Below, in pieces: positions 7,287 through 16,000 of a DNA stretch of 33,017 bases (position 1 is the first letter of the stretch; the number at the start of each line of letters is the position of its first letter). The notes under the pieces were generated by a model. It saw nothing but the letters and a program-made list of their open reading frames with translations. It ran no database searches and was not told the DNA's origin. Origin of the DNA: Pseudomonadota bacterium (lineage in GTDB: Bacteria > Myxococcota_A > Polyangia > Polyangiales > JAFGIB01); the NCBI GenBank assembly GCA_017881185.1, contig JADGRE010000045.1:1-33017 (forward strand), read 5' to 3'. A program made the translations under genes and the position numbers.

Positions 7287-8153
7287 ATGTTGAAATTCAG
7301 TGGTGATGGTCGCTGGCTTGGTGTGCGTGCTTCGTTGCTCGCACTCTTCTCGCTGGTTTCGTATGCGGCATGTGCGCTTGGCGGCTGCGGCAGTGACCCT
7401 GCCGCGGGTGCCTGCACCGGCTCGGGCGTGACGCTCACCGGCGTCGTGAAAGAGCTGACGCCCGGCAAGGAGCGGCAGATGTACCCGACCATGGACGGCG
7501 TCGAGGTGTGCGTCTACCAGCACGACGAAGTGCCGTGCGTAACCACGGGCAAGGCCGGGACCTTCTCGCTGTGCGACGTGCCGAAAGATTCGGAGCTGAT
7601 GCTGTCGTTCAAGAAAGACGCCTACGCGCAGTCGATGCGCATGATCACGACCAAGAAGGCCGACTACGCGATTCTCGCGGAGACCGTGCTCGGTTCGATC
7701 AAGTACGGCACCGCGCAGCTCAAGTACTTCGGCTTCAGCACCAGCGACCTGTCGGGCGGCGTCGTGCAGTTCTTCGCGGCCAATCCCTCTAACGGTGTGT
7801 TGCAGGTCTCCACCTTGTCCGACTTCACCGCGCAGTTGCTCAAGCCTGACGGCACCGCCACCGCGACCTGTGGCCAGAAGGGCGGCGGCACGGGTCCGTG
7901 CGCGCCGGTCTACCTCAACGACACGGGTGAGCCCGACCCGAAGCTCACCAAGTCTTCGCGCTGGGGCGTTGGCGCTTTCGGCAACGTAGCGCCCGGCAAG
8001 TACTTGTTGCGCATCAAGCATCCCACCCTGGTGTGCGACGAGCACCTGCCCGAGTCGGGTTGGATGGGCAAAGACGTCGACACCGTGTTCGTAGAGGTGG
8101 TCAAAGATTGGGTCACCGCTCAAGTGGGCTTGTTCTGTCAGCCACCGGAGTGA
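7287..8153 (+). CDS. Lipoprotein with a carboxypeptidase-regulatory-like domain
   Basis: This 288-residue protein has a lipoprotein signal peptide: the hydrophobic core ASLLALFSLVSYAACA is followed by lipobox LGGC with Cys34 as the acylated residue. After it comes a segment reading GVEVCVYQHDEVPCVTT..GTFSLCDVPKDSELMLSFKK, which resembles the beta-sandwich carboxypeptidase-regulatory (CarboxypepD_reg-like) fold common in secreted proteins. The rest is not recognised. Six or more cysteines in the mature part suggest disulfides and hence export. It is the first gene of an operon with the PHM-like monooxygenase, whose start lies only 5 nt after this stop. ATG 7287 is chosen because the signal peptide follows; GTG 7284 is also possible. 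A structural or partner role for the monooxygenase is inference. Confidence 0.8.
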   Translation: MLKFSGDGRWLGVRASLLALFSLVSYAACALGGCGSDPAAGACTGSGVTLTGVVKELTPGKERQMYPTMDGVEVCVYQHDEVPCVTTGKAGTFSLCDVPKDSELMLSFKKDAYAQSMRMITTKKADYAILAETVLGSIKYGTAQLKYFGFSTSDLSGGVVQFFAANPSNGVLQVSTLSDFTAQLLKPDGTATATCGQKGGGTGPCAPVYLNDTGEPDPKLTKSSRWGVGAFGNVAPGKYLLRIKHPTLVCDEHLPESGWMGKDVDTVFVEVVKDWVTAQVGLFCQPPE

Positions 8154-8158
8154 AGACG

Positions 8159-9286
8159 ATGAGAGATGTCAGTCGAAGGCTGCGTGGTGCGGGGCGGCTC
8201 TTGGCAGCGGCAGCCGTGGTCGTGAGCGCGGGCGCCTGCGACGATCCGATGCCGAAGCTCGCAGGCGACGGCGGCGCGGGCGATGGCGGTTGCGCAGGCA
8301 TGAGCACGCCGGGCAGCGACTGCGTCGACCCGATTCGCTTCGACTTCAAGCCGACCGATGTCGACATCGTGGGCGACCTGAAGAAGACCAAGAACATCGA
8401 CTTCACCACGCCCAAGCCCGGTGAAGGTTTCCAGATCACGACGCAGGGCATCAAGCTCGGCCCGAGCGACGACGACGAGTGGTGCGAGGCGTTCGAGGTT
8501 CCGAAGAACCCGGACAACAGCACCGGCGCGTACTGCATCACGCGCTTCGAAGTGGCCATGACCAAGGGCTACCACCACCTGTTCGTGGCCAAGGCGCCCG
8601 TGGGCTCGACGAGCGAGAAGCTCATGGAAGTGGGCAAGCGCGTGCGTTGCGTCGGTGGCGCGCACATCGCCTACGGCACCGATCTACTGCCCATTCCGCT
8701 GCCGCAGGGTGTGTATGCCGACGTGCCGTACTACAAAGGCATCGGCGAGAAGTTCACGCCCGGCCAGAAGATCAGCGTGAACTACCACTACTTGAACACC
8801 ACGGACAAAGACATCATCGGGGTGACCAAGCTGAACTTCCACGCGGCGCCGTGCGACGGCCTGCTCGAGATGCAGCAATTCGGGTTCTACAACCAGGACA
8901 TCGCCGTACCACCTCATGGCAAGCAGGCGACCACGATGAGCGGCACGTTCACGCAGGACGTCTACGTGCTCGACCTGTTCCGCCACACGCACCGCTGGGG
9001 ACGCGAAGTACCCATCAGCTACTACAAGGGGCCCAAGGACGGGCAGATCATCTTCAAGAGCCCCGACTACGAGCTGGGCGCCGGCTTCCATTTCCCGGAG
9101 CCCGTGTTGTTCCACAAAGGCGAAGGCTTCACGTTCACCTGCAACTACGAGAACACCACCGACAACTACATTCGCTTCGGCCCCACGGCCAACGACGAGA
9201 TGTGCATGTTGCTGGGCACGTGGTGGGTGGCGAACAAGACCGAGCTGCCCACAACCCAGCACCGCTACAAGTGGCCACAACAGTAG
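8159..9286 (+). CDS. PHM-like copper type II ascorbate-dependent monooxygenase
   Basis: The 375-residue exported protein matches the catalytic core of peptidylglycine alpha-hydroxylating monooxygenase and its bacterial relatives. All copper ligands expected from the animal enzyme are present in order: HH at 139-140 in GYHHLFVAK and H210 in NYHYLNTT (CuH site), then H276 and H278 in FRHTHRWG and M348 in NDEMC (CuM site). Cysteines 109, 126, 164, 232, 328 and 349 could form the family's disulfides. Members hydroxylate C-H bonds using O2 and two electrons. The N-terminus has a hydrophobic signal ending SAGAC (Cys27), an imperfect lipobox followed by DD and a Gly/Asp-rich spacer. ATG 8159 has GGAG (8147-8150) 8 nt upstream inside the previous gene, so the two are likely translationally coupled. 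The substrate is unknown. Confidence 0.88.
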   Translation: MRDVSRRLRGAGRLLAAAAVVVSAGACDDPMPKLAGDGGAGDGGCAGMSTPGSDCVDPIRFDFKPTDVDIVGDLKKTKNIDFTTPKPGEGFQITTQGIKLGPSDDDEWCEAFEVPKNPDNSTGAYCITRFEVAMTKGYHHLFVAKAPVGSTSEKLMEVGKRVRCVGGAHIAYGTDLLPIPLPQGVYADVPYYKGIGEKFTPGQKISVNYHYLNTTDKDIIGVTKLNFHAAPCDGLLEMQQFGFYNQDIAVPPHGKQATTMSGTFTQDVYVLDLFRHTHRWGREVPISYYKGPKDGQIIFKSPDYELGAGFHFPEPVLFHKGEGFTFTCNYENTTDNYIRFGPTANDEMCMLLGTWWVANKTELPTTQHRYKWPQQ

Positions 9287-9348
9287 CAGCCGCAGGCAGC
9301 GCGCCGATCTGCACACGCGGCAGCAGAGCCTGATAGAGTTCGGCGAGC

Positions 9349-11190
9349 ATGAGACTCCCAGCGTGGACCTGTGGGCTTGCGAGCCTGTTGGCTGTGGTCG
9401 CAGCGCGCGCGCCAGCCAGGGCGCAGAGCCAAGAGCCGCCAGCGCAAGCGGGCAGCACGACGCCGACAGCTGCGGCACCTGCTGCGCCACCCACCGCACC
9501 TGCCGCAGGCCAGAGTGCGGCGCCTGCGCCCACTGCAGCGCCGGCAGCCACACCCGCACCCGAGGCAGCTGCGACGAGCGCAGCGCCTGCTGCGGCGACC
9601 CCCCCCACGCGCGACAACGCCGACGAGCAGGTCATCAGCGATCCCGAGCTGGCAGCCGCCGCCCCGAGTGCCGCGCCCAGCTCGGCGCAAACGAGCACCG
9701 CGAGCACTAGCGCATCCAACGCGAACAACGCCGATGCGCGCGTGGTGCTGCACTCGCGCGTTGCCACCGAGACGCAGCGCACCGACCCGCGCCAAGACGT
9801 GTGGCAGAGCACCACGCTCGCCACCTTCGATGCGACGGTGCGGCGCTCGGACGCGCTGCGCTTCGTGTTGGGGTTGCGCGCGCGCTATCACTACGCGTCG
9901 CTCGCGAGCAATAGCGCCGTGGTCGACACCGTACCCACGCACTACGACCTCGACGCGCTGCCCACCGCTGGCTACGTCGATGGCCGGCTGGCCCAAGGCC
10001 TGCACCTGCAGGTGGGTTATCAGCCCGTGCATTTGGGCCGCTTCGACATCTTCTCCGCGACCAACGTGCTCGCCGTGCACGACCTGCGCGATGGGCCGGC
10101 CACGATGGCGGAAGCGGGCGAGGTCGGACAGATCGCGGCGGTCATGGACTACGACGCCAACGCCTGGCTGTCGTTTCGGGCGATCTACCTGCCCTTCTTC
10201 ACGCCGCACATCATCTCGGTGGTGGAGAGCGACTACGCGCTCTTGCGCATGACGCAGGTGGAGACCACGGCGGCGTACGACGCCGCCGACATGGGCTCGG
10301 GTCGCTTGCAAGCGTTGCTGCTGCACAACTTGACGCGCGGCGATCGCGATCGCATTGCGCAGACCGGGCTGTCGGCGTTCGCTCCCGAAGCGAGCCTCGC
10401 GCAGCCGCAAGGTGCGCTGCGGGCGAGCGCACACGGGCCCAGCGGCGAGGTGGCGGTGACGGCTGCGACGGCGCTCGAGCATCTGCCGGCGCTGCGCGCG
10501 AGCTCGACCCTCATCGACTACCTCGCGGTGAACGCCGCGAGCAACTCGACCCACCAACAGCAGCTCGACGCGCAGACCGCACTCGCGGGAGACAACCGAC
10601 CGCTGGCCGCCGAGTACAAGCGCTACGCCGTGTTCTCTGCCGATGCCGCAACCGATCTGGGGCCCCTGTCGGTCGGTCTCGAAGGCGCGTACATGCTGCA
10701 CCGCACGCTCATGGCGGAGAGCTTGCTGCAGCAGCAAACCTCCGAGCCGCAGCTGGTGAAAGCCGGCACGCCCGGACTCGCGCAGCCGGCGTCGAGCGAC
10801 GTCTTGCAGGTTGGCGCGCGCGCCGAGTACGTGCGCGGCACCGAGTGGCTGGTGTCGGTCGAGGCCTTCTTCGCGTACACGCTCAGCGCGCCGAGCTTCG
10901 GCCCCAAGCGCTACATGATGATGGAAGACGGTCGCTTCGCGCGCGGGGTCGGCACGCTGCTCAGCTACGCGCCCGACGCGCTGCCGATCCACTTCGAGGT
11001 GGGCGCCGGCCTGTTCAGCGGCCCGAGCCTGCTCGTGTCGCCGCGTGTCGCTTACTCCATCGTCGACAACTTCGACGTGGAGCTCGGTGCGCTCTTCGTG
11101 AACGGCCCGGCGGGCACCACGACCATGGCGCTCGGCACGCGCTACGACAACGTCGACCAAGTTTATCTCGGACTGCGCTACCTGCCCTGA
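9349..11190 (+). CDS. Outer membrane beta-barrel protein with Ala/Pro-rich stalk
   Basis: This 613-residue protein has a signal peptide (LASLLAVVAARAPARA, cleavage likely before QSQ) and then about 90 residues rich in Ala, Pro, Thr and Ser. The remaining 480 residues alternate polar and hydrophobic residues with many aromatic residues at strand ends, as in an outer-membrane barrel. The block GRFDIFSATNVLAVHDLRDGP resembles a conserved stretch of DUF1302-like porins, but this is a weak match from memory. No catalytic motif was found. It follows the monooxygenase by 62 nt and precedes the HAD gene by 17 nt, so all four genes probably form one operon. The stalk could cross or bind the peptidoglycan. 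Transport or scaffold roles are both possible. Confidence 0.7.
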   Translation: MRLPAWTCGLASLLAVVAARAPARAQSQEPPAQAGSTTPTAAAPAAPPTAPAAGQSAAPAPTAAPAATPAPEAAATSAAPAAATPPTRDNADEQVISDPELAAAAPSAAPSSAQTSTASTSASNANNADARVVLHSRVATETQRTDPRQDVWQSTTLATFDATVRRSDALRFVLGLRARYHYASLASNSAVVDTVPTHYDLDALPTAGYVDGRLAQGLHLQVGYQPVHLGRFDIFSATNVLAVHDLRDGPATMAEAGEVGQIAAVMDYDANAWLSFRAIYLPFFTPHIISVVESDYALLRMTQVETTAAYDAADMGSGRLQALLLHNLTRGDRDRIAQTGLSAFAPEASLAQPQGALRASAHGPSGEVAVTAATALEHLPALRASSTLIDYLAVNAASNSTHQQQLDAQTALAGDNRPLAAEYKRYAVFSADAATDLGPLSVGLEGAYMLHRTLMAESLLQQQTSEPQLVKAGTPGLAQPASSDVLQVGARAEYVRGTEWLVSVEAFFAYTLSAPSFGPKRYMMMEDGRFARGVGTLLSYAPDALPIHFEVGAGLFSGPSLLVSPRVAYSIVDNFDVELGALFVNGPAGTTTMALGTRYDNVDQVYLGLRYLP

Positions 11191-11207
11191 GCTATCCTGC
11201 AAGCGTG

Positions 11208-11918
11208 ATGCTGCCACCCACGCTGCGAAAACGCCCGCACGCTCTGTTGCTCGATGCGGGCGACACCATCTTGTTCATGGACGAATCCGCGCTGGTCGCG
11301 GCGCTCGCGCAGCTGGGCGAGCAGGTAGAGCCGCAGCGCATTACAGCCTCCATGTTCGCCGCCAAGCGGGCGTACCAGGAGGTGCTCAAGCGCAGCGAAC
11401 GTCATGAAGATGGCTGGTCGGTGCTGGTGAAGGCGCTCTTGGTCGAGGCTGGAGTGAGTGCCGAGCGTGCCACCGCGCATCTAGCGCCGCTGCGACGCAT
11501 CCACGACGACTTCTACTTCTGGCGCAAGGTGCCCGCCGAAGTGCCCGCTGCGCTGCAGCGCGCGCGAGCGGCCGGCATGCGCCTGGGCGTGATCTCCAAC
11601 TCGGAAGGAAGGCTGGAGTCGGTGCTGACGCGCGTGGGGTTGCGTGCACCCTTCGAGCTGGTCGTGGACTCGCAGCTCGAAGGCGTGAGCAAGCCCAACC
11701 CCGAGATCTTTCGGCGCACGCTGCAGCGCATGAACGTGGCACCCGAGGCCGCGCTCTACGCCGGCGACATCCCCGAGGTCGACGTACAAGGCGCGGCGCG
11801 CGCAGGCATGCATGGCGTGCTCGTCGACGCCTTCGACCACTACGGCGACCGACCCGAGCTGCCGCGCGTGCGCAGCGTGGCGCAGCTGGTGGACGAGCTC
11901 TTGCGACTGCCTGCGTGA
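11208..11918 (+). CDS. HAD-superfamily hydrolase (HDHD3/REG-2-like)
   Basis: The 236-residue cytoplasmic protein shows the HAD motifs in order: motif I LLLDAGDTIL with nucleophile Asp16, motif II VISNSE (Ser130), motif III Lys162 in GVSKPNPEIF, and motif IV YAGDIPEVD (Asp187, Asp192). An alpha-helical cap lies between motifs I and II, giving the C1-cap HAD-IA architecture. The usual second Asp of motif I (DxD) is Gly18, as in HDHD3/REG-2-like members; some of these still act as phosphatases and others have lost activity. ATG 11208 follows the barrel gene's stop by 17 nt; GTG 11205 is an alternative. It is the last gene of the operon and ends 3 nt before a large near-palindrome. Its substrate, and any link to the envelope genes before it, are unknown. 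Confidence 0.87.
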   Translation: MLPPTLRKRPHALLLDAGDTILFMDESALVAALAQLGEQVEPQRITASMFAAKRAYQEVLKRSERHEDGWSVLVKALLVEAGVSAERATAHLAPLRRIHDDFYFWRKVPAEVPAALQRARAAGMRLGVISNSEGRLESVLTRVGLRAPFELVVDSQLEGVSKPNPEIFRRTLQRMNVAPEAALYAGDIPEVDVQGAARAGMHGVLVDAFDHYGDRPELPRVRSVAQLVDELLRLPA

Positions 11919-11920
11919 GA

Positions 11921-12063
11921 AACAGTGACGGATGGACTGCGAGGCGCGAGCGAGGCGCCTTCGGGCCCGAGGACCGCGCGCAGCGTACGGGTCGGTACGT
12001 GAGCACGGACCGCAGGGCCCGAAGGCGGATCGCGAAGTGCATCGCGGTCCAGGCGTTACTGTT
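11921..12063. repeat. 143-bp near-palindromic element between convergent genes
   Basis: The whole gap between the HAD gene and the minus-strand barrel gene is one long imperfect inverted repeat. The outer arms begin AACAGTGACG (11921) and, on the other strand, AACAGTAACG (from 12063), with 18 of the first 22 positions matching. A perfect 13-bp arm pair lies at 11956-11968 and 12015-12027, and a small central hairpin CGTAC-GGGTCG-GTACG at 11984-11999. The right end overlaps the stop codon of the barrel gene. It could be a bidirectional terminator, a REP- or MITE-like repeat, or a structured RNA. No transposase or obvious target-site duplication was seen. Confidence 0.85.
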
Positions 12064-12896
12064 TAGAAGAGGTAACCGATACGCAGCAGGTTCAGCTGGA
12101 ACAAGAAGGGCAGCATACGCAGCCCCTTGTCACTCGCGTCGGCGATGTTCTTGTGGGCCTTGTTGTAGTTGTCGATCTCGGCCTGCATCGCGGTGGCCGG
12201 ATCGGGCGCGGGCGTCGAGAACTTCGCGTGCGTGCTGCCCAGCGGCAGCTCGAGCGCGAGGTCGATACCCATCACGAAGCCGCTGCGACCCATGAAGCCG
12301 AGGCCGAGCTTGAACAGCGGGATGCCGACGCTGGCTGCGACCTTCTGGTTACCGGTCGTCGCGTCGAAGCCTGCATGCTGATACGCAAAGCCACCGCTCA
12401 AGAAGAACGCGCCGCCGAACGGATACAGCCGACCGTCGAGGGTGACGAGGCTCAGGCCCATGGACGCCGAGGACAAGCTCAGCTTGAACCACTGGTAGTC
12501 GATGCCGAAGCCCAGGTAGTCGCCGTAGCGCGCGTGAATGCCAACACCGAGGATGTTGAGCAGACCGGCCGAGAGCACAGGGCCGAAGCACAGCTTGCCG
12601 AGGACGCACTTGTCTTCGTCTTCGTCTGACGGCGGTGGCGGCGGAGGCGCTGGTGCAGCTTCCGGTGCAGGCGCCGGTGCGGGCGCGGGCGCAGCTTCTG
12701 GTGCGGGCGCCGGTGCCGCTTCTGCAGGCGCGGCTGCAGTGGCATCCGTCGGTGCGGCGGCGGGCGCGACTGCAGTGGCATCCGTCGGCGCGGCGGCGGG
12801 CGCGGCTGCTGGTGCTGCTCCCGCTTGTGCGAACGCTGGGGCTGCCAGCAGTGTCGTCAGACTCAATACAAGAAACGAACGAACCAAGCTTTGCAT
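12063..12896 (-). CDS. Small outer membrane barrel protein with Ala/Pro stalk
   Basis: The 277-residue product starts with a clear signal peptide (MQSLVRSFLVLSLTTLLAAPAFA, cleavage before QAG). About 75 residues follow that are almost only Ala, Pro, Glu and Thr, with repeated PTDATA and EAAPAPAP units, then an acidic SDEDED and a pair of cysteines. The rest is Gly- and aromatic-rich with alternating hydrophobicity and ends in Tyr-Leu-Phe, the C-terminal phenylalanine typical of barrel proteins recognised by the Bam complex. The frame is open upstream, but ATG 12896 has GGGGAAAGA about 9 nt before it and begins the signal peptide, so it is preferred. It lies downstream of the PknK-like kinase on the same strand, separated by 196 nt with its own likely promoter. 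The function is unknown. Confidence 0.78.
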   Translation of the reverse strand: MQSLVRSFLVLSLTTLLAAPAFAQAGAAPAAAPAAAPTDATAVAPAAAPTDATAAAPAEAAPAPAPEAAPAPAPAPAPEAAPAPPPPPPSDEDEDKCVLGKLCFGPVLSAGLLNILGVGIHARYGDYLGFGIDYQWFKLSLSSASMGLSLVTLDGRLYPFGGAFFLSGGFAYQHAGFDATTGNQKVAASVGIPLFKLGLGFMGRSGFVMGIDLALELPLGSTHAKFSTPAPDPATAMQAEIDNYNKAHKNIADASDKGLRMLPFLFQLNLLRIGYLF

Positions 12897-13092
12897 CGTA
12901 TGTCTTTCCCCGTGGTGTGAAACGGCGACGGGCGACTTGCCCTCGCAGATATGGGATCGCAAGCACGAAAACGTTATCACACGACCTAACCGTCCCGTAA
13001 CAATTGTGCCGCGGCACAAGACAAGCGTGTGGCATAACGTGGGTGATACGATGGCACCATGCGGTGCGTGTGGTGGTCGCGCCGCGCCGTGG
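12897..13092. promoter_or_regulatory. Upstream region of the barrel gene
   Basis: This 196-nt gap separates the kinase stop (13093) from the barrel gene start (12896). It contains a perfect 16-bp palindrome at 13004-13019 and a 5-bp hairpin GCACC-ATGC-GGTGC at 13054-13067 that could end the kinase transcript. On the minus strand TTGTTA (13003-12998) might be a -35 element, but no good -10 follows at 16-18 nt. Confidence 0.3.
13004..13019. promoter_or_regulatory. Perfect 16-bp palindrome, candidate operator
   Basis: TTGTGCCGCGGCACAA reads identically on both strands with no loop, the form expected of a homodimeric regulator site more than of an RNA hairpin. It lies 108 nt upstream of the barrel protein's ATG on the minus strand. 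The regulator is not identified. Confidence 0.45.
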
Positions 13093-16000
13093 TTACTGCT
13101 CGAATCCCGGGGCAAAGATGCGCGCCATGCGTTCGGGGGCAAGCACGCCGCGCTCACGCATCAGCTCATCGGCGCGCAGCGCGAGCGGATCGCTAGGCCC
13201 ACCCATGAGCTCGCCGCGCCGACGCAAGGCGCTCGCAACGAGCAAGGGTTGAGCCTGCGCTTCGGCCGAGCCGATGACCTCGTCGAGCAGCTCCATGGCG
13301 CGTTCGCGCTCATCGCGCAGCGCAGCGATACCGGCACGCAGCAGGGTCACGGCGTCCGCAAAGCAGCGCAGGCCGAGAGACTGCACGGCGTCGAGATCGG
13401 CGCTGGCACGCTCGAGCCACTCGGCGGCTCCGGGTTGGGTCTGTGCGGCGCACAGCTTGCACGCGGCGCGCAACACGAGCGCATGACTGCGCCAGACCGA
13501 CACCACGGCGAAGGGCGCGCGCAGGATGTCTTCCAGCTCGCTCGCGTGGCGCGCGCAGGCTTCGCCATCGCGTTCGTAGAGATCGATGAATGCGCGTGCA
13601 GCCCAGTGAGAGAGTGCCGTGGGGTCGAGCCCGCCGCGGTTCCAGCGCGTCATGGCTTCGCTGCAAGCGCGGCGCGCGCCGGCGGGATCGTCGCGCACGA
13701 GCCCGAGAAAGCTCGTCATCAAGCGCAAGCGCGTCGCCACCAGGAGGTCGTCGCGCTCCTCGGCCTCACGTGCCCAGTCTTGCGCTCGCTGCAGGCCGTC
13801 GACCACGGAGAACGCCACGTAGATCGACGCCATGAGCTGCTTGCACAGCCGTAGCTCGTTCACACCTGGGCCCTCGACACCGAACAGCTCCTCGGCGGAC
13901 TCCAGCTCGGACAACGCAGGCTGCCAGGCGCCGACCCGATGGTGATCGCACGCCCGCGCGAACGCCAACCACGCAGCTGCACGCGTGCTCGGCCGCTTGC
14001 GCTCGAGCGCGGCGGCGGCCTCGAGCACGCCGAAGCGAACGCCGCCAGCGCGCAGCGCCAGCGGGCCCTCGACGTATGCGTGGTACAAGCACAGGCCTTG
14101 CATCACGCGCTCGGGCTCGCCCGCATCGAGCGCTTCGATGACGTAACGTGCCAAGAGCGGCAACGGTCGATCGATCTCCGTAATGAGCAGTCCGAGCGTG
14201 ACGAGCCACAGCGCATCCAGACGCTGCAGTCGCTCGGGCCGCACCAGGCTTTCCTCGCACGGGGCGAAGTCCAAGCCGCGCTCGATCAACCTACCGCGCA
14301 ACTCCAGCAGCTCGCGCGATGCGCTGCGGAAGTCGGTCGCCAGCGTGATGCCGAGCTCGCGCAGATTCTCGCGCAAGATCTCCACGCCCTCCTCGATGTG
14401 ACCGCACAACACGAGCTGTACGCCGGCGCGCCGACGCAGCTCTGCTGCCTGCTCACCCTCGGCGAGCTGCGCGGCATCGGAGTACACGCGCGCGGCTTGC
14501 GCACCGCGACCGGCCTGCACCAAGGAATCGCACCAGCGCATCATGAGCTCGCGCTTCTGCGCCTCGCTCTGGAGGTGATGCGCGACGGCGATGGCATACA
14601 GGCGCGCAGCTTTGTCGAAGGCCAGTGCGCGCTCGGCTTGCGCGGCCGCGCGCAACGCGTACAGGCCGGCGCGTGCGCTCTCGCCGGCGCCGAGCAAGTG
14701 ATCGGTGAGCGCTTCCAGATCGAGCGAGCCGCTGGCCTCGAGCGTGGAAGCCAAGCGCCGGTGCCAGATGGCCAAGAGCTCCGGCGCCATGCGTGCCACC
14801 ACCGCTTCACGCACGCGATCGTGGTAGGTCTCGACCGCCCGGCCATCGCGCGTGGCGACGCCGCGCACGAGCTTGGCGGCGCGCAGCTCGGTCAACCCGG
14901 TCTGCAGGTTGATGTCGAACGCCGACGCCAGGCTCAGTGTGTCCTCGGGAACCGGACGGCCCGCCACCGAGACCAACTGCAAGAGCGTGCGCGCGTCTTT
15001 GGACAGCGAGGACAAGCGGGCTTCGAGCGCGCGCTCGAGGCTCACCACGCTGGGATCCTGTGTGCCGGCGCTGTGTACGTAGCGCGCGAGCTCCGTGAGC
15101 AAGTACGGGCTGCCCTGCCCTTCTTCGCCCACGCGCGCGGCGTTCACCGCGGTCTGCGCGCCGAGCAGCGTGCGCGCCAGGTCCAAGCTCTCGCCTTCCG
15201 AGAGTGCACCCAGGGTGATCTCGCGCACATCCGCTTGCGTGTCACGCAGCTGACCGAGCAAGGTGCGCAGGCAGGGGCTGGTGTCGACCTCGGTCTGGCG
15301 GTACGCGCACAGCATCATCACCGCCGGGCAGTCGTTGCCGACGACCAGCTCCGCGAGCAGCTTCGCGCTGTCCACGTCGCCCCACTGCAGATCGTCGATG
15401 AACAACACCAGACGCGTGCGGTCGGCGATGCGCGAGAACAGCTCTTTGAGCGCGTTGAACGCGCGGCGCCGCAGCTCCTTCGGATCGCTCGGCAAGGGGC
15501 CGCGACGCTTGGCTTGCGAGATCTCTTCCACGCGCTTGAGCACCGGGAACAACTGCGCGAGCGCGACGATCTCGCGCGGCATCACCTCGGCAACTTGCAC
15601 CGGCGGCAGCCGTCGCAGGTAACGACTGAGCGAGTCGACCAGGCTGTCGATGGCCTTGAACGGCACCGACTCGCGCTCGTAGCAGCGACCTTTGAGCACC
15701 AGGCCCTGGCCACCGCTGGCGGCTTCTTCGATGAAGCGCTCGACCAGCGTGGTCTTGCCGATACCCGAAGGTCCACAGAGCAACGCCACCACGGGCTTGC
15801 CGGCGTCGCTGTCGATCGCGCAGCGACGCAACGCGTTTAGCTCTAGGGCGCGACCGACGAAGGGCGAGCCGTTGTCGGAGCCGCGCTGTGGTGCTTCGAT
15901 CGGCGGCATCGACACGCCGCGCCGGGCTTGCAGCGCGCGCACCACGGCGTCACCGAGCGGGCGCGCGCGCGGATCGCGCGCCAGCAGCCGCACACACAGC

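Noticed and set aside
9265-11217. A 650-codon minus-strand frame opposite the stalked barrel gene
   Set aside because: The plus strand has a signal peptide, a stalk and operon spacing; the minus frame is an antisense shadow.
13939-15840. A 633-codon plus-strand frame inside the PknK-like gene
   Set aside because: It shows no motif, and the minus strand has intact kinase and ATPase motifs over the same region.
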